38,336 nucleotides of DNA from Thermotalea metallivorans (GCF_001562415.1 NZ_LOEE01000076.1:1-38336); one strand, 5' to 3'. Positions 24,307 to 33,808 are shown, counted from the stretch's first letter. Notes: generated by a model not told the origin, from the sequence alone. Made by a program: numbers and translations.

Positions 24307-24920
24307 GCATGGCTGTTTTTATCTCCGGCGGCGGGACAAATCTGCAGGCAATGATTGATCATATAGAAAAGGGAGCCATTCCAGGAAAAATAGAGGTCGT
24401 GATTTCCAGCAGAGAGGATGCTTACGGACTGGTGAGAGCAAAAAAACACGGCATTGAAGGCATTTATATAGGAAAAAAGAATTATCCGGACTTGGAAGAA
24501 AGAGAAAATAAAATATTGGCTGTTTTGGAAGAAAAAAAAGTTGACTTGATTGTGCTGGCAGGATATATGAGTATCTTTGGGGAAAAACTGGTAGAGAAAT
24601 ATAGAAACAGGATTATCAATGTACACCCTGCTTTGATCCCCAGTTTCTGCGGCAAGGGATTTTATGGGGAGCGGATCCATCAGGCAGTATTGGATTATGG
24701 AGTCAAGGTAACCGGTGCTACGGTTCACTTTGTGGATGAAGGTACGGATACAGGTCCTGTGATCCTGCAGAAGGCTGTGGAGGTAAAGGATGAGGATACG
24801 GTCCAGACCCTGGCCAAGAGAGTGCTGGAAATAGAACATGAACTGCTGCCAAAGGCTATACAATTATTTGCTGAAGGTAAGCTGGTGATAGAGGGCAGAA
24901 AAGTGAGAATTATCCGTTAG
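24294..24920 (+). CDS. purN: Phosphoribosylglycinamide formyltransferase
   Basis: It formylates GAR with 10-formyl-tetrahydrofolate. The protein is 208 residues. The N-terminal nucleotide site is [12 protein letters not shown], the catalytic Asn and His are in [11 protein letters not shown], and the Asp is in [11 protein letters not shown]. The ATG at 24294 lies inside the end of purM, with GGGGTGA just upstream, suggesting translational coupling. Confidence 0.96.
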   Translation: MGQISMAVFISGGGTNLQAMIDHIEKGAIPGKIEVVISSREDAYGLVRAKKHGIEGIYIGKKNYPDLEERENKILAVLEEKKVDLIVLAGYMSIFGEKLVEKYRNRIINVHPALIPSFCGKGFYGERIHQAVLDYGVKVTGATVHFVDEGTDTGPVILQKAVEVKDEDTVQTLAKRVLEIEHELLPKAIQLFAEGKLVIEGRKVRIIR

Positions 24921-24949
24921 ATGTTTATAGGACAAAGGAGGTCTTCCCT

Positions 24950-26491
24950 TTGAAGAAGCGTGCGTTAATCAGTGTTTCAGACAAGACAGGGATTGTGGAA
25001 TTTGCAGGAAAGCTGAAGGCTTTGGGGATTGAAATCATATCCACAGGGGGGACAGCGAAGACCCTGATGGAAAATGGAATTGATGTCATCTCCATTTTCC
25101 ATATTACCGGTTTTCCCGAGTGTTTGGACGGAAGGATAAAAACCTTGCATCCGGCGGTCCACGGAGGACTATTGGCTATGCGGGATCATCCGGAACATAT
25201 GAAGCAGATCGAGGCACTGAATATTCAACCCATCGACATGGTGGTAATTAATTTATATCCTTTCAAGGAAACCATTGCAAAGGAAGGAGTTGCCTTGGAA
25301 GAGGCCATTGAAAATATCGATATCGGCGGACCTGCCATGCTGCGGTCTGCTGCCAAAAATCACAAGGATGTGGTGGTGATTGTCAATCCCGGGGATTATG
25401 GCAAGGTCTTGGAGGAATTGACTGCTGCAGGAGAAGTATCCTATGATACAAAGTACAGGCTGGCCTTGAAGGTCTTTGAGCATACGGCCCATTATGATGC
25501 CATGATTGCCCAATATTTAAGGGAAAGAATCCATGGGGAGCTGCCCGATCTGCTGACCATGACCTTTGAAAAAGTTCAGGATCTGCGATATGGGGAGAAT
25601 CCCCATCAAAAGGCAGTTTTTTATAAAGAAACAGGGAAGGTAGAAGGGTCTTTGGTGAACGCTATACAGCTCCATGGCAAAGAACTGTCCTTTAACAATA
25701 TCAATGATGCGAACGGGGCTTTGGAGTTATTGAAGGAATACGAGGAACCGACGGTGGTAGCAGTAAAACATACCAACGCCTGTGGCGTAGGCAGCGGTTA
25801 TGATATTTATGATGCTTATTTGAAGGCCTATGCTTGTGATCCCGTTTCTATTTTTGGCGGAATTGTGGCGGCCAATCGCAAGATTGACGAAAAAACGGCC
25901 CTGGAGATGAATAAAATCTTTTTAGAAATCATCATTGCACCGGATTTTGAGGAGGAGGCATTGGAAGTTTTAGCTTCCAAAAAAAATATCCGGCTCCTGA
26001 AGCTTCCGGACATCGAGAAAAAACAGCCTCCAAATGCCATGGATATAAAGAAAGTTCACGGAGGACTTTTAATCCAGGAGGTAGATTATGAATTGTTTGT
26101 GGAGGAAGATTTGAAAGTTGTAACGGATCGCATACCTACGAAAAAAGAGATGGAAGATATGCTCTTTGCCTGGAAGGTAGTGAAGCACATCAAATCCAAT
26201 GGCATTGTGCTTGCCAAGGATAAGCAGACCTTGGGAATCGGTCCGGGTCAGGTGAATAGAATTTGGGCAGTGGAAAATGCCATTCGACAGGCCAACATCC
26301 AAGTCAAAGGAAGCGTATTGGCTTCCGATGCATTCTTCCCCTTCTCCGATTGTGTAGAGGCTGCGGCCAAGGCCGGTATTACGGCGATCATTCAGCCGGG
26401 CGGTTCTGTCAGGGATGAGGAGTCGATCGAGATGGCCAATCGGTATGGAATCACTATGGTATTTACAGGCATGAGGCATTTCAAACACTAG
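24950..26491 (+). CDS. purH: Bifunctional AICAR transformylase / IMP cyclohydrolase
   Basis: It catalyses the last two steps to IMP. The protein is 513 residues. The N-terminal cyclohydrolase has [20 protein letters not shown] and [15 protein letters not shown]. The C-terminal transformylase has [23 protein letters not shown] with the catalytic Lys-His, and [24 protein letters not shown] in parts. The start is TTG at 24950 behind AAAGGAGG, giving MKKRALIS. Confidence 0.97.
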   Translation: MKKRALISVSDKTGIVEFAGKLKALGIEIISTGGTAKTLMENGIDVISIFHITGFPECLDGRIKTLHPAVHGGLLAMRDHPEHMKQIEALNIQPIDMVVINLYPFKETIAKEGVALEEAIENIDIGGPAMLRSAAKNHKDVVVIVNPGDYGKVLEELTAAGEVSYDTKYRLALKVFEHTAHYDAMIAQYLRERIHGELPDLLTMTFEKVQDLRYGENPHQKAVFYKETGKVEGSLVNAIQLHGKELSFNNINDANGALELLKEYEEPTVVAVKHTNACGVGSGYDIYDAYLKAYACDPVSIFGGIVAANRKIDEKTALEMNKIFLEIIIAPDFEEEALEVLASKKNIRLLKLPDIEKKQPPNAMDIKKVHGGLLIQEVDYELFVEEDLKVVTDRIPTKKEMEDMLFAWKVVKHIKSNGIVLAKDKQTLGIGPGQVNRIWAVENAIRQANIQVKGSVLASDAFFPFSDCVEAAAKAGITAIIQPGGSVRDEESIEMANRYGITMVFTGMRHFKH

Positions 26492-26533
26492 GGGAGTTTG
26501 TGGGAAATTCGTTGGAATCCGGGAGGTGAATCC

Positions 26534-27802
26534 ATGAAAGTATTGATTATCGGCAGCGGTGGTCGTGAACATGCCATTGCGTGGAAGCTAGGCCAAAGCC
26601 CAAGGGTAGAAAAGCTTTATTGTGCTCCTGGCAATGCAGGGATCGCCGGCATAGCAGATATTGCAGACATCAAGGCTGAGGATATAGAAGCCCTATGCCG
26701 TTTTGCAAAGGAACAAAAGATTGATTTGACGGTGGTGGGACCGGAGGCTCCTTTGGTGGCAGGCATTGTGGATCGATTCGAGGAAGAAGGTCTGAAAATA
26801 TTCGGCCCCAACAAGTTCTGTGGCCGGCTGGAAGGGAGCAAGGCCTTTGCAAAGGATTTTATGGTAAAGCATGGGATTCCCACAGGCCGATATGCGGAAT
26901 TTACAAATTTGGAAGAGGCCAAAAAAGCTGTAGGCATGTACGGCTATCCTATGGTGATTAAGGCCGACGGACTGGCGGCAGGCAAGGGTGTGGTGATTGC
27001 GGCCAATCGGCAGGAAGCATTGGAAACCCTGGAAAGCATCATGGGGGAGAAGCGGTTTGGAGAAGCCGGCAGCCGAGTGGTCATCGAAGAATTTTTGACG
27101 GGCATTGAAACTTCTATTCTGTGTTTTGTAGATGGTGAGACCATTGTGCCCATGGCCAGCGCTCAAGATTATAAAAAGATTTTTGATGGGGATAAGGGGC
27201 CCAATACGGGAGGTATGGGAACCTACTCTCCGAGCTGTATTTATGACGAAACCATTGAAGAAGCCGTGAAAAACCAAGTTCTCTCGCCGATTATTAAGGG
27301 TTTTCAAAAAGACGGCTTTGATTACAAAGGGATTCTTTTTATCGGTTTAATGATTACGAAGGAAGGACCAAAGGTATTGGAATTCAATACAAGATTTGGA
27401 GACCCGGAAACCCAGGTGGTATTGACAAGATTGGAAACAGACCTTTTGGATATCATGGAAAGCATTTTGCAAAAGAAATTAAAGGAGCAGGAAATCAAGT
27501 GGAGCCAGAAGAAAACGGTATGTGTGATTATGGCATCCGGAGGCTATCCCGATGATTATGAAAAGGGAAAGGTGATTGAAGGATTGGATGCAGTGGATGA
27601 AGATGTGGTAGTATTCCATGGAGGAACAAAATTTGAAAAGGGAAAGATTGTAACCAATGGCGGCCGGGTGCTGGGGATAACGGCCTGGGGCGATACCACA
27701 GCGGAGGCAAGGGAAAAGGCCTATAGCAATGTGGCGAGAATTTCCTTTGATGGCATGTATTACAGAAAAGATATAGGGCTATTGGATGATTTTCGAAAAT
27801 GA
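26534..27802 (+). CDS. purD: Phosphoribosylamine-glycine ligase (GAR synthetase)
   Basis: It joins glycine to phosphoribosylamine. The protein is 422 residues with an ATP-grasp fold. Visible motifs are MKVLIIGSGGREHAIAWKL, VGPEAPLVAGI, PMVIKADGLAAGKGVVIA, the family signature RFGDPETQVVL, and MASGGYP in the C-terminal domain. GGGAGGTGAA sits right before ATG 26534; the frame extends upstream but without a good site. It ends the pur operon, with a terminator 20 bases after. Confidence 0.97.
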   Translation: MKVLIIGSGGREHAIAWKLGQSPRVEKLYCAPGNAGIAGIADIADIKAEDIEALCRFAKEQKIDLTVVGPEAPLVAGIVDRFEEEGLKIFGPNKFCGRLEGSKAFAKDFMVKHGIPTGRYAEFTNLEEAKKAVGMYGYPMVIKADGLAAGKGVVIAANRQEALETLESIMGEKRFGEAGSRVVIEEFLTGIETSILCFVDGETIVPMASAQDYKKIFDGDKGPNTGGMGTYSPSCIYDETIEEAVKNQVLSPIIKGFQKDGFDYKGILFIGLMITKEGPKVLEFNTRFGDPETQVVLTRLETDLLDIMESILQKKLKEQEIKWSQKKTVCVIMASGGYPDDYEKGKVIEGLDAVDEDVVVFHGGTKFEKGKIVTNGGRVLGITAWGDTTAEAREKAYSNVARISFDGMYYRKDIGLLDDFRK

Positions 27803-27821
27803 AAAGTTTTTTCCACGATGG

Positions 27822-27846
27822 GGCAGGATGAAAATCTTGCCTTTTT
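27822..27846 (+). terminator. Terminator of the purine operon
   Basis: GGCAGGAT (27822-27829) pairs with ATCTTGCC (27834-27841), with one G-T pair, followed by five T. Confidence 0.82.
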
Positions 27847-27896
27847 GATTTGGAACATTCTGTGTACCTATTGGAAAATCAAATTTTTTGATGAGG

Positions 27897-27926
27897 TTGT
27901 TTTTTATGAGATGGATATGATATATT
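27897..27926 (+). promoter_or_regulatory. Likely promoter of pepF
   Basis: TTGTTT (27897-27902) and TATATT (27921-27926) lie 18 bases apart, about 40 bases before the start codon. Confidence 0.5.
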
Positions 27927-27966
27927 AAATATAAAAAAAAATTTATATGTAGAAGGAGTGATCAAA

Positions 27967-29739
27967 ATGGAGATGCGATGGAGTCTGGATGCATTGTACC
28001 CTTCTTTTGAATCGGAAGTTTTTCAAGAGGATTTGAAAAAATGTGATGAAGAAATCGAAAGCATGAAGAGATGGGCGGAGGAGAATCTAATCAGCAGTGA
28101 CAGGACGGCAGAAAAAATGGAAACCTATATTCAGATGCAAAACCGGTTTTTTCACCTATTTACCCGTTTGTTGAGTTTCGGAGAATTGCGTCTTAGTGTA
28201 AATGCCAGGGATGAGAAGGCCCTGCAGATTGTAGAGCGTCTGGAATCAAAGGGAACAGAGCTGGCGAAGCCCATGGTGATGTTTCAAAAATGGATAAACA
28301 ATATAGACAATTTGGACGAAGTGATTGCCTCTTCTAAGATTCTGGAGGAGCATCGATTCTATTTGGAAGAGATTAAGAAAAACAGCCGATATCTTTTAAG
28401 CGAAAAGGAAGAAATTCTCATTGCGAAAATGAAGAATACAGGGTCCAATGCTTGGTCAAAGCTGCAGGAACTGCTCACCTCCACTTTGCTGGTGGATATG
28501 ACGGTAGATGGAGAGAAAAAGCGGCTGCCTTTGACTGTGGTGAGAAATATGGCCCATGATCCCAATCCTGATGTCAGAAGAACAGCCTATGAAGCGGAGT
28601 TGAAAGCCTATCCAAAGATTGAAGAATCCTCTGCTGCCGCCCTGAATGGAATCAAAGGAGAGGTTATTACTCTGGCACAAATGAGAGGATATGATTCGCC
28701 TTTAGAGGAGACCCTTATGAATTCTAGGATGGATCGGGAAACTTTGGAAGCCATGCTGACAGCCATCAGAGAAAGTCTGCCCGCCTTTCACCGGTATTAT
28801 AAAAGAAAAGCTGCCCTTCTAGGGCACGACCGTGGTCTTCCTTTTTATGATTTGTTTGCTCCTATGGGCGGAGGAAAGATGCAACTTACATACCGGGAGG
28901 CCAAAGATTTCATTGTAGAAAACTTTAGAACTTTCAGTGAACGGCTGGCTAATTATGCCCATGGTGCCTTTGAAAAGGGCTGGATTGATGGGGAGCCCAG
29001 AGAGGGAAAGCGGGGAGGAGCCTTCTGCGCCAATCTTCATGCCATAGGGGAAAGCCGTATCTTATTGAATTTTACAGGTACTTTCCATGATGTGAAAACC
29101 CTGGCCCATGAGTTGGGACACGGATACCATGGGTACTGCCTGGTTGGGGAAACTTACTTGAACAGCCATTATCCTATGCCTATTGCGGAAACAGCTTCCA
29201 TTTTTTGTGAGACGATTATTCAAAAGGCGGCCTTGAAAACGGCTTCGTTGGAGGAAGCCTTTGCCATTCTGGAGAGCAGTCTCATGGGGGCAGGACAGGT
29301 TATTGTGGATATCTACAGCAGATTTTTATTTGAAAGTGAATTATTCAGGCGACGGGAGGAAGGATCCCTATCGGTGAATGAATTGAAGGAAATGATGATC
29401 AAGGCCCAAAAAGAAGCTTATGGAGACGGGCTGGCTCACGATGTGCTGCATCCTTATATGTGGATCAACAAACCTCATTATTATGATGCATCCCATAATT
29501 ATTACAATTTCCCCTATGCTTTCGGACTGCTGTTTGCAAAAGGATTATACGCGGAATATTTGAAACGAGGAGAAAGCTTCGTGCAGGAGTACGATCGATT
29601 GCTTTCCGTCACTGGCAAGAAGACGATTGCCGATGTGGCGGCAATGATGGGGATAGATATTCACAGCATTGATTTTTGGAGATCTTCCTTGAAATTGATT
29701 GAAGAAGAAATTGATAATTTCATATCTTTAAAGCCATAA
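27967..29739 (+). CDS. pepF: Oligoendopeptidase F (M3 metallopeptidase)
   Basis: A cytoplasmic zinc peptidase of 590 residues that degrades oligopeptides. The zinc motif HELGH is at H381-E382 and H385 in LAHELGHGYHGYC, with the third ligand region PIAETASIFCETI downstream and the M3 substrate segment HPYMWINKPHYY near the end. AAGGAG gives 8-base spacing to ATG 27967; GTG 27958 is too close. It may process peptides taken up by transporters such as the one in region 1; the two are not linked as an operon. Confidence 0.94.
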   Translation: MEMRWSLDALYPSFESEVFQEDLKKCDEEIESMKRWAEENLISSDRTAEKMETYIQMQNRFFHLFTRLLSFGELRLSVNARDEKALQIVERLESKGTELAKPMVMFQKWINNIDNLDEVIASSKILEEHRFYLEEIKKNSRYLLSEKEEILIAKMKNTGSNAWSKLQELLTSTLLVDMTVDGEKKRLPLTVVRNMAHDPNPDVRRTAYEAELKAYPKIEESSAAALNGIKGEVITLAQMRGYDSPLEETLMNSRMDRETLEAMLTAIRESLPAFHRYYKRKAALLGHDRGLPFYDLFAPMGGGKMQLTYREAKDFIVENFRTFSERLANYAHGAFEKGWIDGEPREGKRGGAFCANLHAIGESRILLNFTGTFHDVKTLAHELGHGYHGYCLVGETYLNSHYPMPIAETASIFCETIIQKAALKTASLEEAFAILESSLMGAGQVIVDIYSRFLFESELFRRREEGSLSVNELKEMMIKAQKEAYGDGLAHDVLHPYMWINKPHYYDASHNYYNFPYAFGLLFAKGLYAEYLKRGESFVQEYDRLLSVTGKKTIADVAAMMGIDIHSIDFWRSSLKLIEEEIDNFISLKP

Positions 29740-29747
29740 CATTAGAA

Positions 29748-29783
29748 AGCTAAAGGGATGGGATTGAAACCATCACTTTAGCT
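29748..29783. terminator. Stem-loop between convergent genes
   Basis: AGCTAAAG (29748-29755) and GATGG pair with CCATC and CTTTAGCT (29776-29783). No T run follows on either strand, so termination efficiency is uncertain. Confidence 0.4.
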
Positions 29784-29794
29784 GTGAAAGGGGA

Positions 29795-30049
29795 TTAGCG
29801 AAGGGCCGTATTCTTTTTGCTTTGAGGACTGGCAGGAATGCCTTCGATTCCCAATTTCTCTGTAAATTCCGTTGTGTCCTCATAAAATCTTAAACTGTCG
29901 ATGCAATCCACGTCCCTTTGCATGCGGTCAGGCATTACATAAGCATTTTGCCTCTTTTCCATAATGGGAAAATCTTTGGCATTGTAGGTACCGTCAATGA
30001 GATTCTGGGCTTCATTGGCACCAAAATATCGATCTTTTTTATCAGCCAT
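29795..30049 (-). CDS. Small hypothetical protein, 84 residues
   Basis: Unrecognised. The start ATG 30049 has AAGGAG upstream; the frame extends further but through an AT-rich leader. The protein is hydrophilic and soluble-looking, with two lysine/arginine and acidic stretches (MADKKDRYFGANEAQ, DRMQRDVDCIDSLRF) and a C-terminus ending KKNTALR. No membrane or signal segment is visible. It stands alone, convergent with pepF. Confidence 0.7.
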   Translation of the reverse strand: MADKKDRYFGANEAQNLIDGTYNAKDFPIMEKRQNAYVMPDRMQRDVDCIDSLRFYEDTTEFTEKLGIEGIPASPQSKKNTALR

Positions 30050-30185
30050 ATGGCTCACACTCCTTCTTTCATTATTATTATTTATTATTACTCTGAAGGA
30101 GAAAGATATATGTAAGGCAAAAATTAACTTTTGCTTGCTATGCCTATTCATAATGAACTTTAAAGGATAAATTTTCTTGTTGACT

Positions 30186-30260
30186 AGAGTTTGTCAGCGC
30201 CCATGGCAGCTAGCATTTAGAACCTATTTCCTATGGGCTTTTAGCCATTGGCCAGCATAC
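30186..30260. repeat. Degenerate GGCCATTGG/AGCTATTAGC-type intergenic repeat
   Basis: The stretch contains GCCCATGG, AGCTAGCATTTAG, CCTATGGGCTTTTAGCC and ATTGGCCA, self-similar words that also occur in 36045-36085. No gene is seen. On the plus strand GCCCAT pairs with ATGGGC before TTTT, but no gene directly upstream would use it. Confidence 0.35.
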
Positions 30261-30268
30261 CTATATAT

Positions 30269-31084
30269 TTAAAAAGCAGGGACGACGGCACCTTTATATT
30301 TTTCTTCAATAAATTGTTTTACTTCCGGAGATTGCAAGGCTCCTACCAATTTTTTTATGGTTTCCTTATCTTGATCTTCCGGACGGACGGCTACAATATT
30401 GGCATAGGGAGATTCGCTGCCCTCAATGATCAAGGAGTCCTTTACAGGATTTAAACCGGCTTGCAGGGCATAGTTGGTATTGATGACGGAAGCATCCGTA
30501 TCTTCTAAAGTTCTTGGAAGCTGTGCCGCATCAATGGGTTTAAAGACCAGTTTTTTTGGATTTTCTTCAATATCCTTTTCAGTTGCTTCGAGACCTGCAT
30601 CTTTCTTGAGCTTGATAATGCCCTTGGCATCCAGTAGGATGAAAGCCCGGCCTTCGTTGGTAGGGTCATTGGGGATAGCGATGACAGCCCCATTTTTCAA
30701 ATCATGGATGGTTTTGATTTTCTTAGAGTATAAGCCTAAAGGCTCTACATGGATTTTTCCGACGCTGATCATCTGGATCCCCCGTTCTCTGGAAAATGCC
30801 TCCATGTAGGGAACATGTTGAAAAAAGTTGGCATCGATTTCTTTGCTTTCCAAGGCCAGGTTGGGATTTACATAATCGGTAAATTCTACAATCTCTAGTT
30901 GAATGCCTTGCTCCTGCAATTTTGGCTTGATAAACTCAAGGATTTCTCCATGGGGGACAGGGGTTGCACCGACTTTCAAGACAGTTGCCCCCTTGCTCTT
31001 TGAAGCAGACGGGGCAGTGCAGCCGCTGAACAGCAGGGACAGAATGACAAAGCCGATGATAGATACAAAAATGTTTTTTTTCAT
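30269..31084 (-). CDS. metQ: Methionine-binding lipoprotein of the NlpA/MetQ family
   Basis: The extracellular binding protein of the methionine importer, 271 residues. The signal peptide ends in LLFSGC, with the cysteine lipidated. The mature domain shows KVGATPVPHGEILEFIKP, EFTDYVNPNLALESKEIDANFFQH in parts and INTNYALQAGL, typical of MetQ. ATG 31084 has AGGAGG upstream. It is the third gene of the metNIQ operon, 13 bases after metI. Confidence 0.94.
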   Translation of the reverse strand: MKKNIFVSIIGFVILSLLFSGCTAPSASKSKGATVLKVGATPVPHGEILEFIKPKLQEQGIQLEIVEFTDYVNPNLALESKEIDANFFQHVPYMEAFSRERGIQMISVGKIHVEPLGLYSKKIKTIHDLKNGAVIAIPNDPTNEGRAFILLDAKGIIKLKKDAGLEATEKDIEENPKKLVFKPIDAAQLPRTLEDTDASVINTNYALQAGLNPVKDSLIIEGSESPYANIVAVRPEDQDKETIKKLVGALQSPEVKQFIEEKYKGAVVPAF

Positions 31085-31097
31085 GATGCTCGACCTC

Positions 31098-31748
31098 CTA
31101 TTTTCTATTGAGAATTTGTGCAGCTCTATTGCCGCAGTATTGAATGATTTGTACAAGCAAAATTAAAACCAATACGGTAGCAAGCATCACTTCTGTCTGA
31201 AAACGGTGATACCCGTACCGGACGGCCAGGTCTCCCAATCCACCTCCTCCCACGACACCGGCCATGGCTGAATAGCCAAGGATATTGATGGTTGTTATTG
31301 TGATTCCTAAGACCAAAGAAGGCATGGCCTCGGGAATTAATACCTTTGTGATCATCTGCAGGGGTGTGGCTCCCATGGCAATGGAAGCCTCAACAACTCC
31401 CCAATCTACTTCTCTGAGGGCTGTTTCTACAACCCTAGCAAAGAAGGGCGTTGCGGCTATCACCAGGGGGACAATGGCTGCGGTAGTGCCAATGGTAGTT
31501 CCTACAATCCACCGGGTGAAGGGAATGATAAAAATCATCAAGATAATAAAGGGCAAGGATCGGGTCATGTTGACCATATAAGAGAGTATGCTGTGAATGA
31601 AAGAATTGGGCAAGATGTGGTCCTTATCCGTTACTACCAGAATGACACCCAGGGGCAAGCCCAGGAGTACAGTGAAAATCATGGAAACCAATACCATATA
31701 CAATGTTTCTCCCAGGGAAGGGAGAAGAAGTACAATGAAATCATTCAT
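31098..31748 (-). CDS. metI: Methionine ABC transporter permease
   Basis: The membrane subunit, 216 residues with about five helices. It has the ABC permease core TLYMVLVSMIFTVLLGLPLGV, VNMTRSLPFIILMIF and the EAA-like loop EASIAMGATPLQMITKVLIPEAMP in parts. It overlaps metN by 8 bases and has GGAGGT before its ATG. It works with MetN and MetQ. Confidence 0.94.
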   Translation of the reverse strand: MNDFIVLLLPSLGETLYMVLVSMIFTVLLGLPLGVILVVTDKDHILPNSFIHSILSYMVNMTRSLPFIILMIFIIPFTRWIVGTTIGTTAAIVPLVIAATPFFARVVETALREVDWGVVEASIAMGATPLQMITKVLIPEAMPSLVLGITITTINILGYSAMAGVVGGGGLGDLAVRYGYHRFQTEVMLATVLVLILLVQIIQYCGNRAAQILNRK

Positions 31749-32736
31749 GATGAACTACCTCCACTTTCACATGATTTTTTTCTAAATAATCGATGATTTG
31801 CATCCATTGGGGAGAATCGGCGTCCACTTCAACTGTCAGCTTGCCGATGGGTTTTTCCTGAATCCATTCGATCCTGCCCGACAGTATATTTACTTCCACG
31901 TCAAAATGCTTGATGAGTCTTGCAATGATCGGTTCTCCCGCACTTCCCTCCGTAAAGGACAGGTTGAGGATTTTGCCGTTTTGCAGATGATTCGGCAAAT
32001 GATGAATCTGATCTACAAAATGTTTTGTGATGCCGTGGCCGGGTTTTGAGAAAACATCAATGGTTCTCCCCTGTTCGATGACCCTGCCGTTTTCCAATAT
32101 GGCCACATGGCTGCAAATTTCTTTAATCACGTCCATCTCGTGGGTGATGACAAGAATGGTTAGGCCCAAGGATTGGTGAATCTTTTTTAACAGTGCTAAA
32201 ATTTGCTTTGTTGTTTTTGGATCCAAAGCCGATGTAGCCTCGTCACAGAGCAATACATCGGGATCTGATACCAAAGCCCTGGCAATGCCCACCCTCTGTT
32301 TCTGGCCACCGCTTAACTGGGAGGGATACACATGGGCTTTGTCTGTCAAATCCACCAGTTTTAAAAGCTCGGTTACTTTTTCCCGGGCCACTTTTTCCGG
32401 AGTCTTATTCAATCGAAGGGGAAAGGCAATATTCTCAAATACCGTTTTGGTGCTCAGTAAATTAAAGTTTTGAAAAATCATGCCAATTTTCTTCCGAACT
32501 TTTCGCAGCTCATCAGGAGAAAGGCTGGTTAAGGGGATATCGCGAAGCCAGATTTCACCCTTTGTAGGTTCTTCAATCCGATTGATGCATCGAATCAGGG
32601 AAGATTTTCCCGCGCCGCTGAGGCCAATAATGCCATAGATGGACCCCTGTTCAATGGACAGGTTGATATCTTCCAGGGCAACGACCTTGCTTTTTTCTTG
32701 ATGGTAAATCTTTGACAAATGACGAATATTAATCAT
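31741..32736 (-). CDS. metN: Methionine ABC transporter ATPase
   Basis: The ATPase subunit, 331 residues. It has Walker A (GLSGAGKSSLIRCINRIE), signature LSGGQKQRVGIARAL, Walker B (VLLCDEATSALDP) and the switch ITHEMDVIKEIC. The C-terminal NIL domain (about 255-331) binds methionine and inhibits transport when methionine is plentiful. AAGGAGTG lies before ATG 32736. It is the first gene after the SAM-I leader. Confidence 0.95.
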   Translation of the reverse strand: MINIRHLSKIYHQEKSKVVALEDINLSIEQGSIYGIIGLSGAGKSSLIRCINRIEEPTKGEIWLRDIPLTSLSPDELRKVRKKIGMIFQNFNLLSTKTVFENIAFPLRLNKTPEKVAREKVTELLKLVDLTDKAHVYPSQLSGGQKQRVGIARALVSDPDVLLCDEATSALDPKTTKQILALLKKIHQSLGLTILVITHEMDVIKEICSHVAILENGRVIEQGRTIDVFSKPGHGITKHFVDQIHHLPNHLQNGKILNLSFTEGSAGEPIIARLIKHFDVEVNILSGRIEWIQEKPIGKLTVEVDADSPQWMQIIDYLEKNHVKVEVVHHE

Positions 32737-32920
32737 AACTTCACTCCTTTATAACTGTATGGTGATAAAACATAAAAGCAATAAAAATACACACCTACGA
32801 AAACATGGATGTCCTAGGGTTTGGATTGATATAAACAATAGAACTTGGGGTACATCCTTAGGGATCAAATGCTGTTGCAATGGACCAGGAAAATGGCAAA
32901 AGGATGATTTCCTGTGCATG

Positions 32921-32951
32921 AAAAAAGCCTCTTTCACAGAGAAAGAGGCAT
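32921..32951 (-). terminator. SAM-I riboswitch terminator
   Basis: On the minus strand ATGCCTCTTTCTC pairs with the following GAAAGAGGC and a run of T ends at about 32921. It would form when the aptamer binds SAM. Confidence 0.88.
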
Positions 32952-32961
32952 AGAATCATTG

Positions 32962-33078
32962 CTTCTCTCTCATCTGTCGGTACAATCGTACCGCAGGAAT
33001 TGGCACCGATGCTTTATGATAAAGCCGGTTGCCGGGTTTCATAGGGCCAGTCCCTCCACCTCTCTGGATAAGAGATAT
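32962..33078 (-). ncRNA. SAM-I (S-box) riboswitch
   Basis: On the minus strand the SAM-I core is clear: CTTATCCAGAGAGGTGGAGG, ACTGGCCCTATGAAACCCGG, CAACC, GGTGCCAATTCCTGC and GACAGATGAGAGA in order. P1 is formed by CTCTTATC and GATGAGAG with one G-T pair. SAM binding should allow the terminator and shut off metNIQ. Between terminator and metN are about 185 bases with no gene and only a weak long hairpin. Confidence 0.95.
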
Positions 33079-33118
33079 CCATCGTATTCAATTGTCGTGA
33101 ATAGTGAAATTAATGTTA

Positions 33119-33147
33119 AGTATAAAGCTTTTTTTCATCATTGTCAA
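33119..33147 (-). promoter_or_regulatory. Sigma-A promoter of the SAM-I/metNIQ unit
   Basis: TTGACA (33147-33142) and TATACT (33124-33119) with a 17-base spacer on the minus strand, directing transcription into the SAM-I aptamer about 35 bases on. Confidence 0.88.
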
Positions 33148-33282
33148 TATACTTTTTTTAATTTTATTCATGATGGCAAAAGGATATAATAGATAAATAT
33201 AGAATATAACATGCAAAAGAACAATCTGCTACCGGAGAGAACAGTTGTTTTCAATGGAGGCAAGAAGATTTGAGGTGATCCG

Positions 33283-33600
33283 ATGACCTATCATTCCAAG
33301 TTAAAGTGTGAATTTGTGGACGAGCTCTTCGAAGCCATATTGCTGCTGGAAAATACAGAAGAATGTTATCGTTTTTTTGAAGATATCTGTACGATCAAAG
33401 AAATTCAAGCCATGGCCCAGCGCTTGAAAGTGGCAAAACTTCTGCGACAGAATAAAACCTATCATGAAATTGAGGAAAAAACAGGTGCCAGCACAGCAAC
33501 CATCAGCAGGATTAACCGATTTTTACAATACGGTGCCGATGGTTATAACCTCATATTGGACAGGCTGGAAGAAAAACATCAAAAAGGGGAAGGAAAGTAG
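33283..33600 (+). CDS. yerC: YerC/YecD-family TrpR-like DNA-binding protein
   Basis: A 105-residue protein of the TrpR superfamily. It has an all-helical N-terminus (ELFEAILLLENTEECYRFFEDICTIKEIQAMAQRLKVAKLL in parts) and a helix-turn-helix (YHEIEEKTGASTATISRINRFLQYG) as in YerC. In Bacillus yerC also lies upstream of the pcrA-ligA cluster. The target and ligand are not known. A TATAAT at 33185-33190 may be the -10 of its promoter, next to the divergent met promoter. Confidence 0.9.
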   Translation: MTYHSKLKCEFVDELFEAILLLENTEECYRFFEDICTIKEIQAMAQRLKVAKLLRQNKTYHEIEEKTGASTATISRINRFLQYGADGYNLILDRLEEKHQKGEGK

Positions 33601-33645
33601 ATTTATTTTTCAATCTATATAAGATAAGGAATGGCATAGGCGTTG

Positions 33646-33680
33646 ATAGGTGAAACGATAGGGTTTCATCTATTTTACTT
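33646..33680 (+). terminator. Probable terminator after yerC
   Basis: ATAGGTGAAAC (33646-33656) pairs with GTTTCATCTAT (33663-33673), one G-T pair, followed by a T-rich run. Confidence 0.55.
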
Positions 33681-33748
33681 TCAAAGGCAAATAGAACAAA
33701 ATTTGCCGCAATCTGCTGCAGGAGAAGGGGTGTCTAAAGGAAAAAAAT

Positions 33749-33760
33749 GAACATACGTTC
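33749..33760. promoter_or_regulatory. LexA/DinR-type SOS box upstream of pcrA
   Basis: GAACATACGTTC is a GAAC-N4-GTTC palindrome core like the Gram-positive LexA box. It lies just upstream of the candidate pcrA promoter. Confidence 0.6.
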
Positions 33761-33779
33761 TAAAAATTCTGCCATATGG

Positions 33780-33808
33780 TTGTATTTACCGGAAAAATCC
33801 TTTAAGAT
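33780..33808 (+). promoter_or_regulatory. Likely promoter of pcrA
   Basis: TTGTAT (33780-33785) and TAAGAT (33803-33808) with a 17-base spacer, 35 bases before the pcrA start and 19 bases after the LexA-type box. Confidence 0.55.
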
